From: Schlegelella_A sp038225015
GTDB lineage: Bacteria; Pseudomonadota; Gammaproteobacteria; Burkholderiales; Burkholderiaceae_C
Reading direction: 5' to 3'
NCBI GenBank assembly: GCA_038225015.1
Contig: JBBRFB010000058.1
Span: 1-19,932, forward strand
DNA length: 19,932 nt
Shown piece by piece: positions 13,881 to 19,932 of the stretch (positions are counted from its first letter, which is position 1; each line of letters begins with the position of its first letter). The notes under the pieces are model-generated. The model had not been told where the DNA came from. It did no database searches and saw nothing but the letters and a program-made list of their open reading frames with translations. Position numbers and translations under genes: made by a program.

Positions 13881-14723
13881 ATGCTCGCCTACCGCCACGC
13901 CTTTCACGCCGGCAACCACGCCGACGTGCTCAAGCACGCCGTCCTGATGCGGGTGCTCGAGCACATGAACGCCAAGCCGAAGGCCTACCGCTACGTCGAC
14001 ACCCACGCCGGCGCGGGCGGCTACTCGCTCGAGGGCCGCTACGCGCAGAAGAAGGGCGAGTACGAGCGCGGCATCGGCAGGCTCTGGCTGAGCGACGACC
14101 TGCCACCGATGCTCGCCGACTACCGGGCGCTGGTGCGTCGCTTCAACCCCGACGGCGTGCTCGCGCAGTACCCGGGCTCGCCCTCGCTGGCGCAGATGCT
14201 GCTGCGCCGGCAGGACCAGCTGCGGGCCTTCGAGCTGCACCCGACCGAGCAGAAGATCCTGCGCGCCACGCTCGCCGCGTCGCCGAACGCGACCGCCTAC
14301 GACGGCGACGGCTTCGCCGGCCTGAAGTCGCAGCTGCCGCCGTCGAGCCGGCGGGCGGTGGTGCTGATGGATCCGAGCTACGAAGGCGAAGGCGACTACC
14401 GAAAGGTCGTCTCGACGCTGCGCGATGCGCTCGTGCGCTTCGCCGACGGCGTCTACGTCGTCTGGTACCCGCAGGTCACCAAGCTCGCCGCCGTCGAGCT
14501 GCCGAGGCGGCTGGAGGCGCTCGCGCCGGCGAGCTGGCTGCACGTGCGCCTGACCGTACAGCCGGTCGATGCCCAGGGCTTCGGCCTCGCGGGCAGCGGC
14601 GTCTTCGTCGTCAACCCGCCGCACACGCTGCGGGCCCAGCTCACCGGTGTGCTGCCCTACCTGGTCGATACGCTCGGCCAGTTCGACGGCGCGAGCTTCG
14701 CGCTCGACCACCGCGATGCCTGA
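13881..14723 (+). CDS. rlmJ: 23S rRNA (adenine-2030-N6)-methyltransferase RlmJ
   Basis: RlmJ uses S-adenosylmethionine to methylate A2030 of 23S rRNA before 50S assembly. The 280-aa length equals that of E. coli RlmJ. The N-terminus MLAYRHAFHAGNHADVLKH is diagnostic, VDTHAGAGGY (39-48) is the SAM-binding region, and motif IV reads DPSYE at 164-168, with Asp164 aligned to the catalytic Asp of E. coli. DPSY instead of DPPY is a change at the second proline only, which I regard as an ordinary variant. The ATG follows the MOSC stop by 14 nt, and the next gene begins 15 nt after its stop, so it lies inside a plus-strand transcript. Identification is very secure. Confidence 0.96.
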   Translation: MLAYRHAFHAGNHADVLKHAVLMRVLEHMNAKPKAYRYVDTHAGAGGYSLEGRYAQKKGEYERGIGRLWLSDDLPPMLADYRALVRRFNPDGVLAQYPGSPSLAQMLLRRQDQLRAFELHPTEQKILRATLAASPNATAYDGDGFAGLKSQLPPSSRRAVVLMDPSYEGEGDYRKVVSTLRDALVRFADGVYVVWYPQVTKLAAVELPRRLEALAPASWLHVRLTVQPVDAQGFGLAGSGVFVVNPPHTLRAQLTGVLPYLVDTLGQFDGASFALDHRDA

Positions 14724-14726
14724 TCC

Positions 14727-14732
14727 AGGAGA
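14727..14732 (+). promoter_or_regulatory. Shine-Dalgarno that decides a TTG start
   Basis: AGGAGA lies 6 nt before TTG at 14739. It is the reason this TTG, rather than a later ATG, is taken as the start of the MFS/acyltransferase gene. Confidence 0.65.
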
Positions 14733-14738
14733 CCCCGA

Positions 14739-16673
14739 TTGAACAGCGACGCCGCCCAGCCGGTGCCCGCGGCTGGGTTGCCCGAGCATCCGAACCAGTT
14801 CGCGCTGCTCCGCCAGCGCCGCTTCGCGCCCTTCTTCTGGACCCAGTTCCTCGGCGCCGGCAACGACAACCTGTTCAAGTTCGCCTTCACCGTGATGGTG
14901 ACCTACCAGCTCACCCTCGACGCCGAATTCCTCAAGCCCGAGCTGGCCGGCCTGACCATCGGCGCGCTTTTCATCCTGCCTTTCCTGCTCTTTTCGGCGA
15001 CCAGCGGCCAGTTGACCGACAAGTACGACAAGACCCGCGTCATCCGCTTCGTCAAGAGCCTCGAGATCGCCATCATGCTGCTGGCGGCCTGTGGTTTCTG
15101 GGTCGCCGACGCCTATGTGCTGCTGGCATGCGTGTTCCTGATGGGCCTGCACTCGACGCTCTTCGGGCCCGTCAAGTTCGCCTACCTGCCGCAGCACCTC
15201 GGCGAACGCGAGCTGACCGGCGGCAACGGCATGGTCGAGATGGGCACCTTCGTCGCCATCCTGCTCGGCCAGGTGGCCGGCGGCCTCCTGGTCGGCATCG
15301 CCGGCGTCGGCCGGCACTACGTGGCCTTCGCCTGCGTCGGCGTCGCCGTGCTCGGCCGCCTCGTCGCCCAGGCGATCCCGCCGTCGCCCTCGACCGACCC
15401 GGGCCTGCGCATCAACTGGAACCCGGTCAGCGAGACCTGGCGCAACCTGAAGCTCGCACACACGAACCTGGTCGTCTTCCGCTCGCTGCTCGGCATTTCC
15501 TGGATGTGGTTCTTCGGCGCCGCCTTCCTGGCCCAGTTCCCCTCCTTCGCCAAGAACGTGCTGCACGGCGACGAGCAGGTGGCGTCGCTGCTGCTCGGCG
15601 TCGTCTCGGTCGGCGTCGGCATCGGCTCGCTGCTCTGCGAGGTGCTGTCGCGTCGGCATGTCGAAATCGGCCTGGTGCCGCTCGGCGCGATCGGCATGAG
15701 CGTGTTCTCGATCGACCTTTACTTCGCCACGCGCGCCCTGCCGCCGTCCGGCGGCTACGCCCTCCTCGCCTTCCTCGCCGAGCACGCCCATTGGCGCGTC
15801 ATGGCCGACCTCGCCCTGCTCTCGCTCTTCGCCGGCCTCTACAGCGTGCCGATGTACGCCCTGATCCAGCTGCGCTCGCAACCGAGCCACCGGGCCCGGA
15901 TCATCGCCGCCAACAACATCCTCAACGCCCTGTTCATGATCGCCAGCGCCGTCATCGTCGGCGCGCTCCTGAAGAGCGGGGTCAGCGTGCCGCAGGTGTT
16001 CCTGGTCGTCGGCCTGCTCAATGCCGTCGTCGCCGGCTACATCTTCCTGCTCGTGCCCGAGTACCTGCTGCGCTTCGTCGCCTTCGTCGTGGCCCGCGTC
16101 GTCTATCGCTTCCGCATCCGCGGCGACGAGTACATTCCCACCGCCGGCGCCGCGATCCTGGTCTGCAACCGCGTCAGCTTCGTCGACCCGGTGCTGCTCA
16201 TGGCGGCCAGCCCGCGGCCGATCCGCTTCATCATGGACCATCGGATCTTCGACACGCCGGGGCTCGGCGCGTTCTTCCGCCTGGCCAAGGCGATTCCGAT
16301 CGCATCGCAGAAGGACGACCCGCGGCTCTACGACGAGGCGTTCGCGCGAGCCGGCCAGGTGCTCGACGACGGCGACCTGCTCTGCCTCTTTCCCGAAGGC
16401 GGCCTGAGCGCCGACGGCGAGCTCGGCGAGTTCAAGGGCGGCGTGATGAAGCTGCTCGCGAGCCACCCGGTGCCGGTGGTCCCTGTCGCCCTGCAGAACC
16501 TCTGGGGCTCGTTCTTCTCGCGCGCCGGCGGCAAGGCGATGCGCAAGCCGTTCCGGCGCGGCGTCTGGAGCCGGGTCGGCCTCGTCGCCGGGCCGCCGCT
16601 CGCCGCTGCCGAGGTGAGCCCGGCGGGCCTGCGCGAGCGCGTTGGCCAGCTGCTGGCTGCCGACGGCCGGTAA
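14739..16673 (+). CDS. LplT-like MFS transporter fused to PlsC-type acyltransferase
   Basis: The 644-aa protein combines an MFS transporter (about 20-440; N-terminal region FFWTQFLGAGNDNLFKF) with a glycerolipid acyltransferase domain (about 455-640). It resembles the LplT/Aas lysophospholipid repair system in one chain, without the acyl-ACP synthetase (AMP-binding) domain of Aas, so it probably flips and re-acylates a lysolipid or makes phosphatidate. Acyltransferase motif III FPEGG is at 551-555. Motif I, normally NHxxxxD, reads NRVSFVD: Arg478 (CGC at 16170-16172) replaces the catalytic His, with Asp483 kept. The domain may be inactive, or this is a base error (CAC to CGC). TTG start with a strong Shine-Dalgarno; last gene of the 12447-16673 run. 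Confidence 0.9.
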   Translation: MNSDAAQPVPAAGLPEHPNQFALLRQRRFAPFFWTQFLGAGNDNLFKFAFTVMVTYQLTLDAEFLKPELAGLTIGALFILPFLLFSATSGQLTDKYDKTRVIRFVKSLEIAIMLLAACGFWVADAYVLLACVFLMGLHSTLFGPVKFAYLPQHLGERELTGGNGMVEMGTFVAILLGQVAGGLLVGIAGVGRHYVAFACVGVAVLGRLVAQAIPPSPSTDPGLRINWNPVSETWRNLKLAHTNLVVFRSLLGISWMWFFGAAFLAQFPSFAKNVLHGDEQVASLLLGVVSVGVGIGSLLCEVLSRRHVEIGLVPLGAIGMSVFSIDLYFATRALPPSGGYALLAFLAEHAHWRVMADLALLSLFAGLYSVPMYALIQLRSQPSHRARIIAANNILNALFMIASAVIVGALLKSGVSVPQVFLVVGLLNAVVAGYIFLLVPEYLLRFVAFVVARVVYRFRIRGDEYIPTAGAAILVCNRVSFVDPVLLMAASPRPIRFIMDHRIFDTPGLGAFFRLAKAIPIASQKDDPRLYDEAFARAGQVLDDGDLLCLFPEGGLSADGELGEFKGGVMKLLASHPVPVVPVALQNLWGSFFSRAGGKAMRKPFRRGVWSRVGLVAGPPLAAAEVSPAGLRERVGQLLAADGR

Positions 16674-16709
16674 GCGCCACGAAGGCCAGGGCGAGTCGGC
16701 AGACACCCG

Positions 16710-17657
16710 CTAGGGCGGCGGTGCTTCGGTACGAAACCCCGGCGGCTCCGCGTTGGCGGCACGCGTGCCGACCCGTTCGTACTCGGAAATCACCTGAGCG
16801 CCGAGGAGAAGCAGGGTCGCCGCGATCTCCAGGCTGAGCAGCACCACGATCGCGGTGGTGAGCGAGCCGTAGACGACCGTCACCTGCGACAGCGTCGCGA
16901 AGTACCAGACGAGGACGTGCCGGGTCAGCTCCCAGAGCAGCGCCGCGGTGACGCCGCCGAACAGGGCGTGGCGCCATTGCAGCCGGCCGACCGGCATGAC
17001 GAGGTAGACCGAGGTCAGCACGAAGACCTCGCCGGCGACGCCGAGCAGGTACAGGAGCAGCCCGGACACGCCGTGCAGCGACCAGTCGCGGCCAAACAGC
17101 CGCACGCTTTCCTGGCCGACCGCCTGCAGGCTGCCTGCGACCAGGGTGACGAGGAGCAGGCCGACGCCGAGAGAGAGGATGTAGACATAGGGCAGGAGCG
17201 CCGAGAAAAGGAAGTGGCGGCGCCGGATCGCCACCCGGTGGATGAAGATCACCGACATCGCGTTCTCGAGCACGGTGAACGCGAGCGAGCTGAAGAACAC
17301 CATCGTGCCCAGCAGCAGCCAGCCGACGTCGCCGCGGTTGTCCATGAAGTGCGACAGCTCTCCCGTGATCGCCCGCGACTGCCCCGGCACCAGCCATTCG
17401 AGATAGTGGCCGATCGTGTCGAGCAACTCGGCCTGGTTGATCAGGTGCGACAGCGCGATCACCGTCAGGATCAGGAGCGGCACGATCGACAGCAGCGCGT
17501 AGTAGGCGACTGCGCCCGCCAGCAGGAGCCCCTGGTTGGCGCGAAACGCCTTGAGCGTGCGCCAGGCGAACTTGCCCGGATGGAACAGCACCTGCTCGGC
17601 CGCCGGCCCGAACAGACGCGGCAGCAGGTAGCGCTGGAGGGCGTTCGGGGTCTTCAC
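16710..17657 (-). CDS. YihY/BrkB-family inner-membrane protein
   Basis: The 315-aa polytopic membrane protein belongs to the YihY/virulence factor BrkB family (UPF0761), annotated in some genomes as RNase BN by error; its function is unknown. About six hydrophobic helices are visible, with family blocks LLLAGAVAYYALLSIVPLLIL (about 44-64), FFSSLAFTVLENAMSVIF, and the C-terminal YGSLTTAIVVLLSLEIAATLLLLGAQ. The start is GTG at 17657; no in-frame ATG gives a better N-terminus and no Shine-Dalgarno is visible. The C-terminal 20 residues are a polar Pro-rich tail. It lies 77 nt after the CBS gene, with a G+C-rich hairpin between, and converges on the MFS/acyltransferase gene 36 nt away. Confidence 0.92.
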   Translation of the reverse strand: MKTPNALQRYLLPRLFGPAAEQVLFHPGKFAWRTLKAFRANQGLLLAGAVAYYALLSIVPLLILTVIALSHLINQAELLDTIGHYLEWLVPGQSRAITGELSHFMDNRGDVGWLLLGTMVFFSSLAFTVLENAMSVIFIHRVAIRRRHFLFSALLPYVYILSLGVGLLLVTLVAGSLQAVGQESVRLFGRDWSLHGVSGLLLYLLGVAGEVFVLTSVYLVMPVGRLQWRHALFGGVTAALLWELTRHVLVWYFATLSQVTVVYGSLTTAIVVLLSLEIAATLLLLGAQVISEYERVGTRAANAEPPGFRTEAPPP

Positions 17658-17697
17658 GGCGAGCGTCGCGGCATCGACGCATTCTGCACGCGTCGCT

Positions 17698-17728
17698 CCC
17701 CGCCGCCGGTGCGGTAGCCGCGGCGGGG
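17698..17728. repeat. Perfect 9-bp inverted repeat between CBS and YihY genes
   Basis: CCCCGCCGC (17698-17706) pairs with GCGGCGGGG (17720-17728) around a 13-nt loop, starting 7 nt after the CBS stop on the minus strand. There is no T-run on either side, so it is not a textbook intrinsic terminator. It could stabilise mRNA ends or reduce read-through into yihY. Confidence 0.5.
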
Positions 17729-17734
17729 GTGACC

Positions 17735-18151
17735 TCAGCCGGGCGAGGAAATCTCGCGCACCGTCTCGTCGATGTGAGACGACTGCCGTGTCGCCAGGTC
17801 GGCGAGGGCGACGATGCCGACGATCTCGTTGTCGGCATCGAGCACCGGCAGCCGCCGGACCTGGGCATCGCCCATCAGCGCGAGGGCATCGGCGATCGAA
17901 TCGTCGGCGCGGCAGAAGCGCACGTCTTCGGTCATCACGTCGGAGACGAGCGCCTCCTGCGCGACCATGCCGGCGGCGACGCCGCGAATGACGATGTCGC
18001 GGTCGGTGACCATCCCGACGAGCGCCTTGCCGTCGCGCACCGGCAGCGAGCCGACGTCGAGGTCGCGCATGCGCTGGGCTGCCGCCTGCAGCGTCTCGTC
18101 GCGCTGGGCGACTGAGACGCCGGACGTCATGATGTCCTTGATGAGTTTCAT
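17735..18151 (-). CDS. Two-CBS-domain protein
   Basis: The 138-aa protein consists of a Bateman module: CBS1 at about 8-60 (DIMTSGVSVAQRDETLQAAA ... ALVGMVTDRDIVIRGV) and CBS2 at about 70-125 (VMTEDVRFCRADDSIADAL ... EIVGIVALADLA). Such modules bind adenine nucleotides (AMP, ATP, SAM) and report energy status to partner proteins. No catalytic domain is present, so a partner is unknown. ATG at 18151 gives the usual MKLIKDIMT opening; GTG at 18157 would add two residues. A small hydrophobic ORF ends 10 nt before the ATG. Its position just after tgt is unusual, since tgt is often followed by yajC-secD-secF. Confidence 0.92.
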   Translation of the reverse strand: MKLIKDIMTSGVSVAQRDETLQAAAQRMRDLDVGSLPVRDGKALVGMVTDRDIVIRGVAAGMVAQEALVSDVMTEDVRFCRADDSIADALALMGDAQVRRLPVLDADNEIVGIVALADLATRQSSHIDETVREISSPG

Positions 18152-18161
18152 TGGCACGATC

Positions 18162-18281
18162 TCAGTGGAAGAAGAGGGTGATCAGGATGACGATGGGGAT
18201 CGGCACAAACGCGCCGGCCAGCAACGCGACGAACCCGCCGTCTACTCGTGTTGATGGTGCCGCGAGGCTAGGCGCCGACAC
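18162..18281 (-). CDS. Possible 39-aa single-span membrane peptide
   Basis: In the 206-bp gap between tgt and the CBS gene, the minus strand encodes a frame from GTG (18281) to TGA (18164-18162). Its last 23 residues form one hydrophobic helix (GAFVPIPIVILITLFFH at the C-terminus). A TTG at 18293 or a start nearer the helix is also possible; no Shine-Dalgarno is clear. It is not YajC, which occupies this position in many genomes, because YajC's RPQQK motif and length are missing. The stop is close enough to the CBS start for coupling. Support is only composition and placement, so treat it as a candidate. Confidence 0.3.
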   Translation of the reverse strand: MSAPSLAAPSTRVDGGFVALLAGAFVPIPIVILITLFFH

Positions 18282-18363
18282 CCGCAGCGGCAAGGCGCCG
18301 ACCCGCTGACGACGTGTCGGCGCGCGACGCCGTCGCAGGTAGGGAGCGTCCGACGCGAGGCGA

Positions 18364-19491
18364 CTAGACGCCGCGTTGCCGATCGAGGCGGAACTGCGCC
18401 GAGAACGCGCCGAAGTTGCCGGCCTCGATCCCCTGGCGCACCTCGCGCATCAGGTTCACGTAGAAGTGCAGGTTGTGCACGCTGGCGAGCACGGCCGCCA
18501 GCATCTCGCCGCAGCGGTCGAGGTGGTGCAGGTAGGCGCGGGGAAAACGCGCGCAGGTCGGGCAGCCGCAGGTCGGATCGAGCGCCGCTCCATCGGTCTT
18601 GTAGCGCGCGTTGCGGATGCGCAGGTCGCCGAAGCGGGTGAAGAGGTGGCCGTTCCTCGCGTTGCGGGTCGGCATGACGCAGTCGAACATGTCGACGCCG
18701 GCCGCGACGCCGTCGAGCAGGTCTTCGGGGGTGCCGACGCCCATCAGGTAGCGCGGCTTGGCCTCGGGCAGCCGCTGCGGCGTGTGCGCGACGATCCGCT
18801 GCATCTCCTCCTTCGGCTCGCCGACGCTGACGCCGCCGATCGCGTAGCCCGGCAGGTCGAGCGCAGCGAGCGCGTCGACCGAGGCCTCGCGGAGGTTCTC
18901 GAACATGCCGCCCTGGACGATGCCGAACAGGGCATTCGGGTTCTCCAGGCGCTCGAACTCGGCCCGGCTGCGCTCGGCCCAGCGCAGGCTCATCGCCATC
19001 GAGCGCTCGACGTCCGCCTCGGCGGCGACCCGGCCGTCGACCTGCCAGGCCGTGCATTCGTCGAACTGCATGGCGATGTCGCTGTCGAGCGCGCGCTGGA
19101 TCTGCATGCTCACCTCGGGCGTGAGCAGGAGCTTGTCGCCGTTGACCGGCGAGGCGAAGGCGACCCCTTCTTCGCTCACCTTGGCGTTGGCGCCGAGCGA
19201 CCAGACCTGGAAGCCGCCGCTGTCGGTCAGGATGGGATGCGGCCACCCTTCGAAGCGGTGCAGGCCGCCGAACGTGCGCAGCACCTCGACCCCCGGACGC
19301 AGCCAGAGATGGAAGGTGTTGCCGAGGATGATCTCGGCGCCCATCGCCTCGAGCGATTCGGGCTGCACGCCCTTGACGCTGCCGTAGGTGCCGACCGGCA
19401 TGAAGACCGGCGTCTCGACCGTGCCGCGGCGCAAGGTCAGCCGGCCGCGACGGGCCAGGCCCTGGGTGGCGAGCAGTTCGAAGCGAAGCAT
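18364..19491 (-). CDS. tgt: tRNA-guanine transglycosylase (queuine tRNA-ribosyltransferase)
   Basis: Tgt exchanges guanine-34 in GUN-anticodon tRNAs for preQ1, a key step of queuosine synthesis. The 375-aa protein matches E. coli Tgt in length. It has Asp90 in TDSGGFQVWSL (general acid/base), GIVQGG at about 190-195, the nucleophile Asp267 in GVDMFDCVMPTRNARNG, and zinc ligands Cys308, Cys310, Cys313 and His339 (CGCPTC ... SVHNLHFY). The ATG gives MLRFELLAT, the family N-terminus. No Shine-Dalgarno precedes it; instead GACAAT lies 6 nt upstream. It follows queA by 59 nt in the common queA-tgt order, and QueA acts on the Tgt product. Confidence 0.97.
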   Translation of the reverse strand: MLRFELLATQGLARRGRLTLRRGTVETPVFMPVGTYGSVKGVQPESLEAMGAEIILGNTFHLWLRPGVEVLRTFGGLHRFEGWPHPILTDSGGFQVWSLGANAKVSEEGVAFASPVNGDKLLLTPEVSMQIQRALDSDIAMQFDECTAWQVDGRVAAEADVERSMAMSLRWAERSRAEFERLENPNALFGIVQGGMFENLREASVDALAALDLPGYAIGGVSVGEPKEEMQRIVAHTPQRLPEAKPRYLMGVGTPEDLLDGVAAGVDMFDCVMPTRNARNGHLFTRFGDLRIRNARYKTDGAALDPTCGCPTCARFPRAYLHHLDRCGEMLAAVLASVHNLHFYVNLMREVRQGIEAGNFGAFSAQFRLDRQRGV

Positions 19492-19503
19492 CGGCCGATT
19501 GTC
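19492..19503 (-). promoter_or_regulatory. GACAAT box directly before tgt start
   Basis: On the minus strand GACAAT (19503-19498) is followed by CGGCCG and then the tgt ATG. The 11-mer CCGACAATCGG is identical to the one before radA, 18 kb away. It may be a -10 element for a leaderless tgt transcript inside the queA-tgt spacer, or a protein-binding half-palindrome; no -35 is seen. Confidence 0.38.
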
Positions 19504-19550
19504 GGTGCGCGCGAAGCCGTTCCGAGGGCGGGCGAGTCGCGATGCCCAGC

Positions 19551-19932
19551 TCAGCGTGGCCGGCCGAGCAGCATCGCGTCGCCGTAGCTGAAGAAGCGGT
19601 AGCGCTCGGCGATCGCGTGCCGGTAGAGCGCCATCACGCGGCTGTGCCCGGCGAAGGCAGCGACCAGCATCATCAGCGTGCTCTTCGGCAGGTGAAAGTT
19701 GGTGAGCAGCAGGTCGACCACCTGGAAAGAGAAGCCCGGGGTGATGAAGAGATCGGTCTCGCCGCGCGTCGCGGCCAGCGGCCGGCCGGCGCCGGCGGCG
19801 CGCGCCGCCGACTCGAGGGCACGCAGGCTGGTGGTGCCGACCGCGACGACGCGCCCGCCACGTGCCCATGCCCCCGCGATCGCGGCGACCGCGCCCAGGG
19901 CGACCTCGTATCGCGCGCTGTGCAAGACGTGC
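19551..19932 (-). CDS. queA: S-adenosylmethionine:tRNA ribosyltransferase-isomerase QueA (5' part outside window)
   Basis: QueA transfers and rearranges the ribosyl group of SAM onto preQ1-modified tRNA to give epoxyqueuosine, the step after Tgt. Only the last 127 codons are inside the window; the frame is open to the right edge, so the start and roughly the first two thirds are missing (full length about 340-350 aa). Diagnostic C-terminal blocks are HSARYEV, VAVGTTSLRALES, GETDLFITPGF, and LLTNFHLPKSTLMMLVAAFAG followed by RYRFFSYGDAMLL. The gene precedes tgt by 59 nt on the same strand. Identification is secure despite truncation by the window. Confidence 0.95.
   Translation of the reverse strand, partial: HVLHSARYEVALGAVAAIAGAWARGGRVVAVGTTSLRALESAARAAGAGRPLAATRGETDLFITPGFSFQVVDLLLTNFHLPKSTLMMLVAAFAGHSRVMALYRHAIAERYRFFSYGDAMLLGRPR

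Noticed and set aside
14370..14384. DPSYE instead of DPPYE in motif IV of RlmJ
   Set aside because: The catalytic Asp and Tyr are retained, and the motif tolerates variation at the second position; I take it as a normal family variant rather than a defect.
13731..16837. Very long open frames on both strands (991 codons minus, 995 codons plus) overlapping rlmJ and the MFS/acyltransferase gene
   Set aside because: Both run across several verified genes in other frames, with low-complexity charged or Arg/Pro-rich translations and no motifs; they are composition artefacts.
1..19932. Search for mobile elements, CRISPR arrays, toxin-antitoxin or defence genes
   Set aside because: No transposase, integrase, repeat-spacer array or recognisable defence protein is encoded, and gene content and composition look uniform and chromosomal throughout.

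Overview
The window is G+C-rich bacterial chromosome, densely packed with housekeeping genes and free of recognisable insertion sequences, phage genes, CRISPR arrays, rRNA or tRNA genes. Gene content points to a betaproteobacterium, most likely Burkholderiales. The indicators are lplT divergent from an alr-arfB-radA run, a GTP-type PEP carboxykinase, and an MFS/acyltransferase fusion protein. This placement is inference from gene content and composition; no 16S or phylogeny was available.

Layout. (1) 1-2769, minus strand: alr (alanine racemase) -> arfB (ribosome-rescue hydrolase) -> radA (recombination ATPase, cut by the window's left edge). alr and arfB overlap by 4 nt. (2) 2909-6912, plus strand: lplT (lysophospholipid flippase), an EamA/DMT permease whose TTG start overlaps the lplT stop, a Cys-type glutathione peroxidase and an aromatic aminotransferase. 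(3) 6999-8339, minus: a YegD-like Hsp70 without substrate-binding domain. (4) 8578-8790, plus: an orphan 70-residue protein. (5) 8807-12309, minus: pckG -> UPF0149/SEC-C protein -> metallophosphoesterase, tightly packed. (6) 12447-16673, plus: a solitary TupA-like binding protein, a MOSC protein, rlmJ and an MFS/PlsC fusion, with gaps of 7, 14 and 15 nt. (7) 16710-18281, minus: a possible tiny membrane peptide, a two-CBS protein and a YihY/BrkB membrane protein. (8) 18364-19932, minus: queA (cut by the right edge) -> tgt, two steps of queuosine synthesis.

Themes. Phospholipid remodelling appears twice: free-standing LplT, and an LplT-like transporter fused to an acyltransferase. RNA and translation functions recur (arfB, rlmJ, tgt, queA). 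PckG and the aminotransferase serve central carbon and amino-acid metabolism.

I see no complete novel defence or biosynthetic system. The best leads are: a GA(C/T)AATCG-type box 5-7 nt before the ATG of several genes that lack a Shine-Dalgarno, suggesting leaderless transcripts; replacement of the acyltransferase catalytic His by Arg in the MFS/PlsC fusion; an orphan TupA-like/MOSC gene pair; a triple GCAGGC/GCCTGC element before pckG; and replacement of the usual yajC-secDF genes after tgt.
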